Made by a program: the position numbers and the translations under genes | Notes under the pieces: generated by a model | Told to the model about the DNA's origin: nothing | Seen by the model: only the letters and a program-made list of their open reading frames with translations | Database searches by the model: none | Shown here: positions 33,976 to 42,842 of the stretch, piece by piece | Layout: the number at the start of each line of letters is the position of its first letter | Numbering within the stretch: the stretch's first letter is position 1 | Source: Sphingomonas sp. Leaf22 | GTDB taxonomy: Bacteria > Pseudomonadota > Alphaproteobacteria > Sphingomonadales > Sphingomonadaceae | Assembly: GCF_001421715.1 (NCBI RefSeq) | Contig: NZ_LMKP01000041.1 | Span: 151,382 to 215,381 of the forward strand | DNA: 64,000 bases | Direction of reading: 5' to 3'

Positions 33976-35199
33976 TCACGCCCGCAGCCGCCGCTCGTCC
34001 TCCACCATATAATCCCGCGTCAGCGGCAATGCCCAGCGGTCGCGGGTCAGCTGCACCTGGTAGTTAACCATGCCGCCATGGCGGAACGCTGCCGCCGCGC
34101 CGGCGAGGTAGAAGGTCCACATGCGGTAGAACTTCTCGTCGTACAGCGCGACGATCTGATCCTTCGCCGCGACCGTGCGCGCATACCAGTGATCGATGGT
34201 CAGCGCATAATGGACCCGCAGCACCTCGATATCGCTCGCGATCAGCTTGGTGCCTTCATAGCCGCGCACGATCTCCGACAGCGCGGGGTTATAGCCGCCG
34301 GGGAAGACATATTTGGTCGTGAAGGTGTCGGTGACGCCCGGCACGCCCATCCGGCCGATGGTATGGACCAGCATGACGCCGTCATCGGTCAGCAATTCGC
34401 GGCATTTGCGGAAGAAGGTGCCATATTGCGGCGGGCCGACATGCTCGAACATGCCGACCGATACGATCCGGTCGAACCGGCCGGTGACGTCGCGATAATC
34501 GATCAGCTCGAACTTCACCTTGTCGGCGACGCCGGCAGCTTCGGCGCGACGGCGGGCGACCTTGATCTGCTCTTCGGACAGGGTCACGCCCAGTACTTCG
34601 GCCCCGGTCTTCTCGTGCAGATACAGCGCCATCCCGCCCCAGCCGCAGCCGATGTCGAGCACGCGCATCCCCGGCCGGATCGCCAGTTTCGCGGCGATAT
34701 GCGCCTTCTTGTCGGCCTGCGCCTGTTCGAGGCCATTGTCGGCATCGGTGAAATAGGCACAGCTATATTGCAGGTCGGTGTCGAGGAAGAGCGCGTAGAG
34801 CCGGTCGGACAGGTCGTAATGGTGCGCGACGTTGCGTTTCGACCGGCGCGCCATGTTGACCCGGTCGATGCGGTGGCGGACGGCATCGAACAGACGGATC
34901 GGCAGCGATGGCCGCAACCCGCCGCCCCGGCCCCATGGCGTGTTGCCGGTCAGCAATTCGACCAGATCGCGAATATCGCCGCGATCGATGACCAGTTCGC
35001 CGTCCATGAACGCCTCCGCCGCACCCAATGCCGGATGGCGGACGATGCGGCCGGCGACGCCCGGCTTGGTGAAGCGGATCGCGACATCGGGAAAGGCCGG
35101 ATCGGGTGTACCGAATTGGACGGTACGGCCATCGGCGTGGGTCAGGGAAAGCGTACCGCGACGAACCGTGCGGGCGAGAAACGTATCGATCAATGCCAT
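33976..35199 (-). CDS. cfa: Cyclopropane-fatty-acyl-phospholipid synthase family protein
   Basis: 407 aa. Adds a methylene group from SAM to unsaturated acyl chains of membrane lipids. SAM-binding motif VLDIGCGWGGMALYLHEKTG, EHVG motif (VGMFEHVGPPQY) and the C-terminal DHWYARTV...FYRMWTFYLAGAAAAFR are typical. The ATG at 35197-35199 gives MALIDTFLARTVRRG; the frame upstream is open but unsupported. Single gene. It often responds to the general stress response in relatives. Confidence 0.93.
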   Translation of the reverse strand: MALIDTFLARTVRRGTLSLTHADGRTVQFGTPDPAFPDVAIRFTKPGVAGRIVRHPALGAAEAFMDGELVIDRGDIRDLVELLTGNTPWGRGGGLRPSLPIRLFDAVRHRIDRVNMARRSKRNVAHHYDLSDRLYALFLDTDLQYSCAYFTDADNGLEQAQADKKAHIAAKLAIRPGMRVLDIGCGWGGMALYLHEKTGAEVLGVTLSEEQIKVARRRAEAAGVADKVKFELIDYRDVTGRFDRIVSVGMFEHVGPPQYGTFFRKCRELLTDDGVMLVHTIGRMGVPGVTDTFTTKYVFPGGYNPALSEIVRGYEGTKLIASDIEVLRVHYALTIDHWYARTVAAKDQIVALYDEKFYRMWTFYLAGAAAAFRHGGMVNYQVQLTRDRWALPLTRDYMVEDERRLRA

Positions 35200-35270
35200 G
35201 AACGGCCCGTTAGGGGCCGAATGTGGCAAGTCATGGGCGACATATCTGAATCTTGACTGCCTTGTTCGCA

Positions 35271-35404
35271 TCCTCCCCGGCACGGGGAGGGGGACCATGC
35301 GCAGCATGGTGGAGGGGGATGTCGGCAACCGAAACCGTTGCGCCGCGCGGACACCCCCCTCCACCGTCCTACGGACGGTCCCCCTCCCCACATTGTGGGG
35401 AGGA
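35271..35404. repeat. Intergenic palindromic repeat (family C) between cfa and the mannosyltransferase gene
   Basis: TCCTCCCCGGCACGGGGAGG at the left; GTGGGGAGGA at the right; inner GGACCATGCGCAGCATGGTG shared exactly with the copy at 7777-7908, and CCGTCCTACGGACGG as an inner stem. It ends 24 bases before the mannosyltransferase start. Confidence 0.85.
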
Positions 35405-35427
35405 TTGGCTTGGGCTACACGCCCGCC

Positions 35428-36660
35428 ATGCTCTCCCGCCTGCGCGATCGCCCATGGACCACCGCGCTGCTGATCGGCGTGGCGGCGCAATTGCTGTTCG
35501 CCTGGGCGCTGGGCCGGCCGGGCAAGCTGTCGTTCGACGAAGTCCATTACGTCCCCGCCGCGCGGACGCTGCTGACGCTTGCCTATCCCGCCAATCCCGA
35601 ACATCCGCTGGTCGCCAAGGAACTGATCGCGGCCGGCATCCTGCTGCTCGGCGACAATCCGTGGGGCTGGCGGATCATGGGGACGCTGGCGGGCACCGCG
35701 ACGGTGCTCGGCGTCTTCGCCATCCTGCAACTGCTGTTCCGGCGGACGCATGTCTCCGCGTTCGGCGCGGCGCTGGCGATGCTGAACCAGACGCTGCTGG
35801 TCGAGGCGCGGACGGCGATGCTGGAGGTGTATCTCGGCGCGTTCGTGACGCTCGCCATCGCCGCGCTGCTGTGGTCGATGCGCGGTCGGCCGGCGCTGCG
35901 GCTGACGCTGGCCGCCTTGCTGTTCGGGCTGGCGGTCGGGGTGAAATGGGCGGCGGTGCCCTATGTCGCGGGCGCGGGACTGCTGCTGATCTGGGGCAAG
36001 ACCGGCAAGCGCGATTACTGGTCGGGCCTGCCGCTGATCGCGGCGCTGGCGATCCTCGGCGTGGTCAGCATCGCCACCTATTACGCGACCTTTGCCCCGG
36101 CCTTCTTCTACGCGTCCGAGCCGCTGACCCTCGCCCGGCTGCTGCCGTTCCAATGGGATATGTACGAACGCCAGACGCAGGTGCTGGCGGCGCATCCCTA
36201 TCAATCGAGCTGGTGGACCTGGCCGCTGCTTGCCCGGCCGATCTGGTATTTTTACGAACCCGACGCGGGTGTGCAGCGCGGCGTGCTGCTGCTCGGCAAT
36301 CCCGCGATCATGTGGGGCGGATTGCTGGCCGTCGCGGTGTGCCTGCGGACCGGGTGGAAGCGGCGGGCACCGGCGTTATTCGGCGTCGGGCTGCTGTGGG
36401 TCGGGTCGCTGGCGGTATGGGCGGTGATCCCCAAATCGCTCGGCTTCTATTATTACTATCACCTGTCGAGCATCTGGCTCTGCCTCGCGCTCGCCGCCGC
36501 CTTCCACGCCCATGCCAAAGGTCGCCTCGCCCGCGCCGACGAATGGTTCGCGCTGCCGGCGATCCTGCTGTTCGTCTATTTCTACCCGATCCTCTCCGCC
36601 GCCCCGCTGTCGGGACCGCAGGCGTTCAATCGCTGGATGTGGTTCGACAGCTGGCGTTAG
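35428..36660 (+). CDS. PMT-family (GT39) glycosyltransferase, probable mannosyltransferase
   Basis: 410 aa integral membrane protein with about ten helices. The first outside loop has LSFDEVHYVPAARTLL with the DE pair expected for the catalytic acid of PMT/GT39 enzymes, and HPLVAKELIAAG follows; this is the bacterial protein O-mannosyltransferase arrangement. It uses a polyprenyl-phosphate sugar as donor. The GT2-GtrA gene that converges on it could supply that donor. The ATG at 35428 starts MLSRLRDRPWTTALLIG. Acceptor (protein or glycan) unknown. Confidence 0.85.
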   Translation: MLSRLRDRPWTTALLIGVAAQLLFAWALGRPGKLSFDEVHYVPAARTLLTLAYPANPEHPLVAKELIAAGILLLGDNPWGWRIMGTLAGTATVLGVFAILQLLFRRTHVSAFGAALAMLNQTLLVEARTAMLEVYLGAFVTLAIAALLWSMRGRPALRLTLAALLFGLAVGVKWAAVPYVAGAGLLLIWGKTGKRDYWSGLPLIAALAILGVVSIATYYATFAPAFFYASEPLTLARLLPFQWDMYERQTQVLAAHPYQSSWWTWPLLARPIWYFYEPDAGVQRGVLLLGNPAIMWGGLLAVAVCLRTGWKRRAPALFGVGLLWVGSLAVWAVIPKSLGFYYYYHLSSIWLCLALAAAFHAHAKGRLARADEWFALPAILLFVYFYPILSAAPLSGPQAFNRWMWFDSWR

Positions 36661-36881
36661 GTTAGTTCACGCGAAGGCGCGGAGGCGCGAAGAAGAGTAA
36701 ATTATTCGCGCAAAGGCGCAAAGGGCGCAGAGAGGTTGCGATCGGGAGACGTCACCTTCCTCCCCGAAAATGGAAAGCCGCTGCCGCGGCAACCACAACC
36801 GCTCTGCGCCCTCTGCGCCCTCTGCGCCCTCTGCGCCTTTGCGCGAAAACAACTCTTCTCCGCTCCTCCGCGTGAACCCGA
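36661..36881. repeat. Large imperfect palindrome with a 9-base tandem repeat (family E)
   Basis: The gap between two convergent genes is filled by a big inverted repeat: left GTTCACGCGAAGGCGCGGAG, right CTCCGCTCCTCCGCGTGAAC. In its right part, CTCTGCGCC is repeated four times in tandem (about 36802-36838), mirrored by GGCGCAAAGGGCGCAGAG on the left. A related sequence lies at 57930-58083. No gene is present. Confidence 0.8.
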
Positions 36882-37991
36882 TCAGCTCAACCGCCGCCCA
36901 TACCGCCCCCACGTAAAGCGCGACGACAGCGCGAAATTCCACACCGCCCCGACCGCGATCCCCGCCAGCGCCGGCAGCGCCCACGCGCCGCCGCGCACGT
37001 CGTACAGGAACGCCGCCAGCCCGACATTGGCCACCGCCCCCACCGAACACACCGCACAGAACGACACCCAGCCATCGACCAGCGCCCGCACCCCGCGCAG
37101 CCGCCGGTCGCGATAGGTCAGGTGGTTGTTCAGGAAGAAGTTGAACGTCATCGCGACCATCGTCGCAACGATCGTCGCCGTCACGAACCCGCCACCCAGT
37201 TCGAGCAGCAATCCCAGCGCCGCCAGATGCACGATCGCCCCCGCCGCGCCGATCGCGGAGAACATGACGAACCGCACCGGCACCACCCGCCCGAACATCC
37301 GGTCGTACAGCGCGATCAGATATTCGAGCGCGACGACATGGTCGAGCTTGCTTTCCCCCACCGCCCGCGTGCGGAACACATAGGGCAATTCGACGAAGCG
37401 CAGCGGCACCGGCGCGGCGGTCAATATGTCGAGCAGGATCTTGAACCCGATCCCCGACAGGCGCGGCGCGACGCCCCGCACCACATCGCTGCGGATCATG
37501 AAGAACCCGCTCATCGGATCGGACAGATCGGCCTTCAGCACCCGCCGCGACAGCCGGGTGGCCAGCGCCGATTTGGCGACGCGATCGGCATCCCACGCCC
37601 CCGTCCCGCCGCCGTCGACGAAACGCGATCCGATCACCAGATCGAGCGCCCGATCCCCCGCCAGCGCCGCCGCCATGCGCGGTAACAACGCCTCGTCATG
37701 CTGCAGGTCGCCATCGATCACCGCGACCAGCGGCGCGGCGGTGGCGCACATCCCCTCGATACAGGCGGTCGACAGTCCGCGCCGGCCGATCCGTTGCAAC
37801 ACGCGGATGCGCGGATCACGGCGGGCGATCGCCCGCACGACATCGGCGGTGCCGTCGGGGCTGTCGTCATCGACGAAGATCGCCTCCCACGCATACCCCG
37901 CCAGTGCCGTGTCGAGCGCCGCGACCAGCAACGGCACGTTGCCGCGTTCGTTGAAGACCGGCACGACGATGGCGAGGTCGAGCGGGGTCAT
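36882..37991 (-). CDS. Polyprenyl-phosphate sugar synthase (GT2) fused to a GtrA membrane domain
   Basis: 369 aa. N-terminal GT2 domain (1-230) like dolichol-phosphate mannose synthase: LAIVVPVFNERGNV, FVDDDSPDGTADVV, GRRGLSTACIEGM, VIDGDLQHDEALLP and SRFVDGG. C-terminal GtrA-type four-helix domain (about 245-369: RFVMFSAIGAAGAIVHLAAL, FNFFLNNHLTYRDRR). Such fusions make and translocate polyprenyl-phosphate sugars. The ATG at 37989-37991 (MTPLDLAIVV) is chosen; an upstream extension runs into a palindromic repeat. Converges with the PMT gene. Confidence 0.9.
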   Translation of the reverse strand: MTPLDLAIVVPVFNERGNVPLLVAALDTALAGYAWEAIFVDDDSPDGTADVVRAIARRDPRIRVLQRIGRRGLSTACIEGMCATAAPLVAVIDGDLQHDEALLPRMAAALAGDRALDLVIGSRFVDGGGTGAWDADRVAKSALATRLSRRVLKADLSDPMSGFFMIRSDVVRGVAPRLSGIGFKILLDILTAAPVPLRFVELPYVFRTRAVGESKLDHVVALEYLIALYDRMFGRVVPVRFVMFSAIGAAGAIVHLAALGLLLELGGGFVTATIVATMVAMTFNFFLNNHLTYRDRRLRGVRALVDGWVSFCAVCSVGAVANVGLAAFLYDVRGGAWALPALAGIAVGAVWNFALSSRFTWGRYGRRLS

Positions 37992-38003
37992 ATCCCCCTT
38001 ACC

Positions 38004-38081
38004 GTACCCCCGCGCAGGCGGGGGTCCAGAGCCACCGGCGATGCCGCTCGTTACCCTGGATCCCCGCCTGCGCGGGGATAC
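38004..38081. repeat. Intergenic palindromic repeat (family B) between leuB and the GT2-GtrA gene
   Basis: Left arm GTACCCCCGCGCAGGCGGGG..., right arm CTGGATCCCCGCCTGCGCGG..., with two changes between arms. It starts 13 bases before the GT2-GtrA start codon (minus strand), so it probably lies in its 5' leader. Confidence 0.85.
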
Positions 38082-38096
38082 GATAGCCAGCATAAT

Positions 38097-39140
38097 TCAC
38101 AACGCCGCCAACACCACGTCCGTCATCTCCCTGGTCGTGGCACGCCCCCCCAGATCGGGGGTACGGTGCCCCGCGACCAGCGCCGCCGTCACCGCCGCCT
38201 CGATCCGGTCGGCGGCATCGGCCATATCTAGCGAATGGCGCAGCATCATCGCCGCCGACAGGATCGTCGCCAGCGGGTTCGCCTTGCCCTGCCCGGCGAT
38301 ATCGGGCGCGGAGCCGTGGATCGGTTCGTACAGCCCCTTGCTGTCCTGATTGATCGCCGCCGAGGGCAACATGCCAATCGACCCGGCGCACATGCTCGCC
38401 TGATCCGACAGGATATCGCCGAACAGGTTGCCGGTGACGATCACGTCGAACTGCCCCGGATTGCGCACCAGCTGCATCGCGGCATTGTCGACATACATAT
38501 GGGTCAGCGCGACATCGGGATAGTCGGCCGACACCTCGATCACCACGTCGCGCCACAATTGCGAGGTTTCGAGGACGTTCGCCTTGTCGACCGAACACAG
38601 CCGGTGGTTGCGGGTCCGTGCGGTGTCGAAGGCGACGCGGGCGATGCGCGCGACTTCGGCTTCGTCATAGCGCATCAGGTCATGGCCTTCGCGCAGGCCC
38701 TCGGCGGTCGTGCCGCGCCCCTTCTGCCCAAAATAGACGTCGCCGGTCAGTTCGCGCACGATCACCATGTCGATCGCGGCGGCGACTTCGGGGCGGAGCG
38801 CAGAGGCATCCTCCAGCCCCGCAAACAGCTTGGCCGGACGCAGATTGGCGAACAACCCCAATGCCTTGCGCAGGCCGAGGATAGCCTGTTCGGGGCGATG
38901 CTCGCGCGCGACATTGTCGAATTCGGGATCGCCGACCGCCCCGAACAGCACCGCATCGGCACGCTTGGCCAGATCGAGCGTCGCGGGCGGCAGCGGATGG
39001 CCGAGCGCGCGATAGGCGGCACCGCCGACCGGTGCCTCCTCGAACGTCAGCCCCAGATCGAGCGCGTCGAGCACCCGCCGCGCCGCCGCCACCACTTCCG
39101 GTCCGATCCCGTCGCCGGGCAGTATCGCGATCAAGGCCAT
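38097..39140 (-). CDS. leuB: 3-Isopropylmalate dehydrogenase
   Basis: 347 aa. Third step of leucine synthesis, NAD-dependent. [15 protein letters not shown] at the start, [14 protein letters not shown] for substrate, [20 protein letters not shown] for metal and [20 protein letters not shown] for NAD. The ATG at 39138-39140 fits the family; an upstream stretch was not used. Other leu genes are not in the window. Confidence 0.96.
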   Translation of the reverse strand: MALIAILPGDGIGPEVVAAARRVLDALDLGLTFEEAPVGGAAYRALGHPLPPATLDLAKRADAVLFGAVGDPEFDNVAREHRPEQAILGLRKALGLFANLRPAKLFAGLEDASALRPEVAAAIDMVIVRELTGDVYFGQKGRGTTAEGLREGHDLMRYDEAEVARIARVAFDTARTRNHRLCSVDKANVLETSQLWRDVVIEVSADYPDVALTHMYVDNAAMQLVRNPGQFDVIVTGNLFGDILSDQASMCAGSIGMLPSAAINQDSKGLYEPIHGSAPDIAGQGKANPLATILSAAMMLRHSLDMADAADRIEAAVTAALVAGHRTPDLGGRATTREMTDVVLAAL

Positions 39141-39213
39141 TGCGTCATTCCCGTTTCGCGCACGAACATTGCGCGGCTCCATCGGCAAAAGCCCCTGCCC
39201 CAAGCCGGGCGGG

Positions 39214-39945
39214 TCACGCAACCGTCCTTTTCAGTCGTTCGACCATCCGTTCCCGCGCGGCGAGGATGTCCTGCCCCCTGCCCCCCAGCAGGTCGCGGGT
39301 CAGGAAATGGCCCGACAGCGCCAGCCCCTCGAACGCCGCGTCCCAGTCCGCCGGCCCGCCCTCGGCCAGAAACGCGGGCAGTGCCAGCAACCGGTGCTCC
39401 AGCCCGACCGCCGCCCCGCGCGACACCGCCCCGCCGCTCCTCGGGCTGACATGGGTCAGGTCGTCGCGCGCGCCGGTCGCGACACATTCGTCGAGCGCCA
39501 GCCCGAACCCCAGTTCGGATAGGATCAGCAACTCGGTCCGCACCAGCGCGCCGATCCACGCCCGCGCCGCGGGTGCCGCCGCGATCGCCGCGAACAGGCC
39601 GTCGAGCGCGGCATGGATACGCGGATAGGCCTGCGCCTCGGGCAGGGCATAGGCGGTCAGCGCACACATCCAGTCGATCGCCGCCGCTGGCACCGGTTCG
39701 GCGAACAGCAGCGCGCGGCTCTCGACCAGTTCGACGGTCAGCGCCGCCAACTGCGTATCGGTCCGCGCCCGCCAGTCGCCGCGGATCAGATTGCCCGGCT
39801 GCAACACCGGCCGAATCCCCCGGCTCCGCCCGCCGCGCACATAGCCGGGCTGGACCCCCGCCTCGGCGGTCAGGGCACGAACGACCGCGCCATGCTCGCC
39901 ATGCGGGCGCGACGAGAGCAGGATGGCGGTGGTGTTCAGGTGCAT
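39214..39945 (-). CDS. recO: DNA repair protein RecO
   Basis: 243 aa. Recombination mediator that loads RecA in the RecF pathway. N-terminal OB-fold ([20 protein letters not shown], then [20 protein letters not shown]) and a helical C-terminal domain with [21 protein letters not shown]. One cysteine of the usual zinc site is seen; the others are not obvious. Upstream of leuB on the same strand with a 73-base gap. Confidence 0.93.
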   Translation of the reverse strand: MHLNTTAILLSSRPHGEHGAVVRALTAEAGVQPGYVRGGRSRGIRPVLQPGNLIRGDWRARTDTQLAALTVELVESRALLFAEPVPAAAIDWMCALTAYALPEAQAYPRIHAALDGLFAAIAAAPAARAWIGALVRTELLILSELGFGLALDECVATGARDDLTHVSPRSGGAVSRGAAVGLEHRLLALPAFLAEGGPADWDAAFEGLALSGHFLTRDLLGGRGQDILAARERMVERLKRTVA

Positions 39946-39989
39946 GGCGTTGGTTTAGCGGGAATTGGCAAATACACCGAGCCGCGCCC

Positions 39990-40487
39990 TCAATTTCCGT
40001 TCGTTGGTTCCAGCAGCGCATCCGCGCTATCGACCGGCGGCAGATTCTCGACGGTACGATCCCGCCGAACGCGAAATCGGCCGCTGCCATAGCCTGAACC
40101 ACTGCCCGTAGTTTCTACTGTGTAAGTCATTCCGACGCGAAGCGGCTTCGCCGCCACTCCGGGCGGAAGAAACGGCTTTCCTGTCAGCGTCTGGCCATAC
40201 AGGATCGGGAACTGGTTCCAGCACTCACCAACATCCGTATTTTTCGACCAAACGACACCATTTTCAACGAGTTGAAGATCATCCTCTTGGTTAGGAATGG
40301 CCGCCGGTCCGGTTTCGGCTGAAACCATGATACTCCTTATACAATCAGCGTTTCGCTGGGACGCCGGGTCGACGACGAACGCGAGCCTTCCGGCGATCAC
40401 TACGGCTTGGAGATGATATGCGTAGGAACATCCCGTAAGCGATAGGAGCAGGGCAGAACAAACGCTCCACTGTCCATGACGGGTCAA
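39990..40487 (-). CDS. Putative lipoprotein, 165 aa, unknown
   Basis: Type II signal peptide with lipobox LTGC (MTRHGQWSVCSALLLSLTGC), so probably lipid-anchored after Cys20. The rest has two further cysteines and a Ser/Gly-rich segment (TTGSGSGYGSGRFRVRR). Codon use and base composition look less GC-biased than the neighbours, as does the 200-base stretch upstream (40488-40698), which suggests a recently acquired or fast-changing piece. No family recognised. Confidence 0.65.
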   Translation of the reverse strand: MTRHGQWSVCSALLLSLTGCSYAYHLQAVVIAGRLAFVVDPASQRNADCIRSIMVSAETGPAAIPNQEDDLQLVENGVVWSKNTDVGECWNQFPILYGQTLTGKPFLPPGVAAKPLRVGMTYTVETTGSGSGYGSGRFRVRRDRTVENLPPVDSADALLEPTNGN

Positions 40488-40698
40488 AGCGGTCCGCTCC
40501 CCGCAGATTTGAACGAGGCACTCAATTCAAAACATTCCGTACAGCGTACACATCGCTCAGAGACTTTCCTACCGGGTCTGAAGCAGGATATCGTGCGCTG
40601 GTTCTTTTATATTGTCGATCCACACGCAGCGTTTGGCTCCGAAAGCCTGCACAACCAGCGAGTTGCGCGAGTGTGACTTTTGTGACCTTTGACCCGCG
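40488..40698. other. Intergenic stretch of lower GC, no gene recognised
   Basis: About 210 bases with visibly more A and T than the surroundings (for example TTCTTTTATATTG near 40600). A possible 66-codon frame on the plus strand at 40476-40676 has no family resemblance, no good ribosome site and starts inside the lipoprotein gene's first codons, so I do not call it. TGTGACTTTTGTGACC at 40671-40686 is a short direct repeat. Confidence 0.4.
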
Positions 40699-41610
40699 CT
40701 ACCCCCGCCGAACCCTCGACAACATCGGCCCGACCAACGGCCAGTCCCGCGCCCGCTTCACCCGCGCAACCGCGCCATCGAACGCCTGCAACGCCCGCAC
40801 CGTCGCGCGATTGGCCCGGCTGTCCCGCAACAACAACAAGTCCACGCACGCCATCCCGCCGGTCGCGAATTGCCGCTTATGCTGCCCTTCCCCCTCGGTA
40901 AAATCGAACCGCAGCGCCGCCGGCTCCGCAAACAACGTCCGGAACGCCTCCAGATGCAACACGCTGCCCGGCGACCATTCGCCCCACGACGGATCATGCC
41001 CGACATAGTCGTACCGCACGTCGCCGCCGGTCATCGGGCAATAGAGGTAGGCGATCGGCGTGCCGCCCACGAACAACAGCCAGCCGAACGCCTCGCCCCG
41101 CGCGCCCTTGCCCTGCATCACCGCACGAAACGGAATGTCACCGGGCAGCCCCGCGCCGAGCAGCTTTTCCTGATAGGTCCGCGCCGCGACCGTCCGCGCC
41201 AGCCCGTGAAACTCGGCCAGTTCCTGCGCGGTGCGATAGGTCCGCACGTCGAGCGTGCCTTCATTCGCCTCGGCCAGCTTCTTGCGCTTGCGCTTCAAAC
41301 TCGACCGCGCATTGCCCGACAGCCCCGCGAACCATGCATCGAACCCGATCGTCAGGTCGGTGTGATAGCGGGTATAGTGCTGCCGGACGAACACGATCCC
41401 GGCATTCGGGACGACCGCCGGCATCAACGGTTCGGGCAGGGAGGTCACCGACCAGCCGTCCGCCCCCTTGGGCAGCGGCGGCAGCACCGGCACCGCCCCC
41501 GCCAGCACGTCGCGCAACTCCAGCGGCACCCGCACCAGCCGCCGCCGCACCCAAAACAGCGTTCGCGCCCCGATCTGGAACCTGATCGGCCAGGGCTGGA
41601 CCTGCGTCAC
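40699..41610 (-). CDS. GNAT/FemAB-like acyltransferase linked to a polysaccharide deacetylase
   Basis: 303 aa from a GTG that overlaps the upstream deacetylase stop (GTGA). The core has KRKRKKLAEANEG, then EFHGLARTVAARTYQEKLLG, then GEAFGWLLFVGGTPIAYLYC and SPGSVLHLEAFRTLF, the arrangement of the CelD/BcsL-type GNAT domain used on polysaccharides or peptidoglycan-linked substrates. Translation coupling to the deacetylase suggests both modify the same glycan: one removes an acyl group, the other adds one. Acceptor unknown. Confidence 0.8.
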   Translation of the reverse strand: MTQVQPWPIRFQIGARTLFWVRRRLVRVPLELRDVLAGAVPVLPPLPKGADGWSVTSLPEPLMPAVVPNAGIVFVRQHYTRYHTDLTIGFDAWFAGLSGNARSSLKRKRKKLAEANEGTLDVRTYRTAQELAEFHGLARTVAARTYQEKLLGAGLPGDIPFRAVMQGKGARGEAFGWLLFVGGTPIAYLYCPMTGGDVRYDYVGHDPSWGEWSPGSVLHLEAFRTLFAEPAALRFDFTEGEGQHKRQFATGGMACVDLLLLRDSRANRATVRALQAFDGAVARVKRARDWPLVGPMLSRVRRG

Positions 41611-42560
41611 GCCGCACGTTCCTCGATCAGGTTCGACCATAGCTGTTCGACCTGCCGCCACCGCGTCCTGAACGCACTGGCCGGGAGCGGCCGGTCGTCC
41701 TGCCCCAGCCGCAGCGGTGGACGGTCGCGGAAATGGGTCGTCGGCAGGCGATCGGCATCGGCGGCCAGCGTGCGGCACAGCGCCTCGAACCGGCGGACAT
41801 GGACGCGATTGGCACGCGTGCCCGCCCGATTGGCCAGTTCGAAGCCATGGCTGACGATCGTCACCGCCGCATGGCGCTCCGCGGCGGCATGGAGCAGCGC
41901 GGCGCGCATCTCCGCCGCCGACAGCGCGCAGATCTGGAAATGCCGCCGCCCGCCGCCGGGCACCCCGATCGTCGTCACCGGCACCTCGATCAGCCCGCGA
42001 TGCTCGACCGGTGCGATTCGATCGGGCGACAGCGCGATCATGCTCGGCCACGGATGATGCGCGCCATTATGGCTGCTGTCATAGGTCAAGCCGAGCGCCG
42101 CCAGCGCATCCAGCGTCACGTCGTTGGCGCTATAGCTCCCGGCGCGGAACGCGACCGGATCGGGCGCACCGGCGGCCCGCAACAGGTCGCGCGCCTCGCC
42201 CAGCAAGTCCTCCTGCGCCTGTCGCGACAGATCGACCAGTTCGAACACATGCGCGCAGCGCCGGTCCGCCAGCGCCGCCCGCGCCCAATTGGGATGCAAA
42301 TGCAGCTGCACTTCCTGCCCCGCCGACAGGATCGCCTCGACGGTCGGCGCGATCGCCGCCATGCCATACAGCCGCGCGGGCAGCGGATCGACGAAGAAGC
42401 ACGCCTTCAACCCATGCACCCGCAGCCGTTCGAGCTGCCACGTCACCCCGACCCCGGCGGGTTCGAGCGAGCGCTGCACCACGGTGTCGGCCGGCAGATC
42501 GGCAGCATGGTGCCGCCACATCAATTCGGTATCGATCGTCAGGAAGACGGGGGTCGTCAT
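41607..42560 (-). CDS. Polysaccharide deacetylase family protein
   Basis: 317 aa, no signal peptide. NodB-type marks: FLTIDTELMW near the start (catalytic/metal Asp), QLHLHPNW (metal His pair), FRAGSYSANDVTLDAL and late IVSHGFELAN. Probably removes acetyl from an amino sugar on a precursor in the cytoplasm or at the inner membrane. The ATG at 42558-42560 is used (MTTPVFLTIDTE). Forms a pair with the GNAT-type gene downstream. Confidence 0.82.
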   Translation of the reverse strand: MTTPVFLTIDTELMWRHHAADLPADTVVQRSLEPAGVGVTWQLERLRVHGLKACFFVDPLPARLYGMAAIAPTVEAILSAGQEVQLHLHPNWARAALADRRCAHVFELVDLSRQAQEDLLGEARDLLRAAGAPDPVAFRAGSYSANDVTLDALAALGLTYDSSHNGAHHPWPSMIALSPDRIAPVEHRGLIEVPVTTIGVPGGGRRHFQICALSAAEMRAALLHAAAERHAAVTIVSHGFELANRAGTRANRVHVRRFEALCRTLAADADRLPTTHFRDRPPLRLGQDDRPLPASAFRTRWRQVEQLWSNLIEERAA

Positions 42561-42635
42561 GGTCCTGTCCTGCCCGCTGCGCGTAAACAACCGGTGAAAC
42601 ACCGGCCGCGTTCGACAAGGTCGGGACGTATCATA

Positions 42636-42842
42636 CTAACCGGTCGGCGGCGAACCGGCCCAGTCGTTCCACTCGGCGATCGCCGCAGCACTTTCCGCCC
42701 GTTGCGCCGCCAGAGCCGCTTCTTCGATCGCGCGGACCAGCGCCCCGTGACAGGTGGCCGTCACATCGACCCCCGCCGCCCGCGCACAGGCCAGCAACGC
42801 CGCGTCGATCGCGATCGGTTCAGCGGGCGTGGAAATAGTCAT
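42636..42842 (-). CDS. CcdA-like orphan antitoxin, 68 aa
   Basis: MTISTPAEPIAIDAALLACA then RAAGVDVTATCHGALVRAIE and a C-terminal AAIAEWNDW. This is the pattern of CcdA-type antitoxins (ribbon-helix-helix start, then a toxin-binding tail ending in a W/N motif). No CcdB-like toxin lies on either side: downstream is the deacetylase, upstream uvrC. The start overlaps the last 23 bases of uvrC, so it may be co-transcribed with it. Assigned on pattern only. Confidence 0.6.
   Translation of the reverse strand: MTISTPAEPIAIDAALLACARAAGVDVTATCHGALVRAIEEAALAAQRAESAAAIAEWNDWAGSPPTG

Noticed and set aside
36802..36838. CRISPR-like or VNTR protein-coding repeat
   Set aside because: Units are only 9 bases without spacers and lie inside a large palindrome between genes, so neither a CRISPR array nor a gene.
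40476..40676. A 66-codon frame on the plus strand
   Set aside because: No ribosome site, no resemblance to a family, and it begins inside the first codons of the opposite lipoprotein gene.
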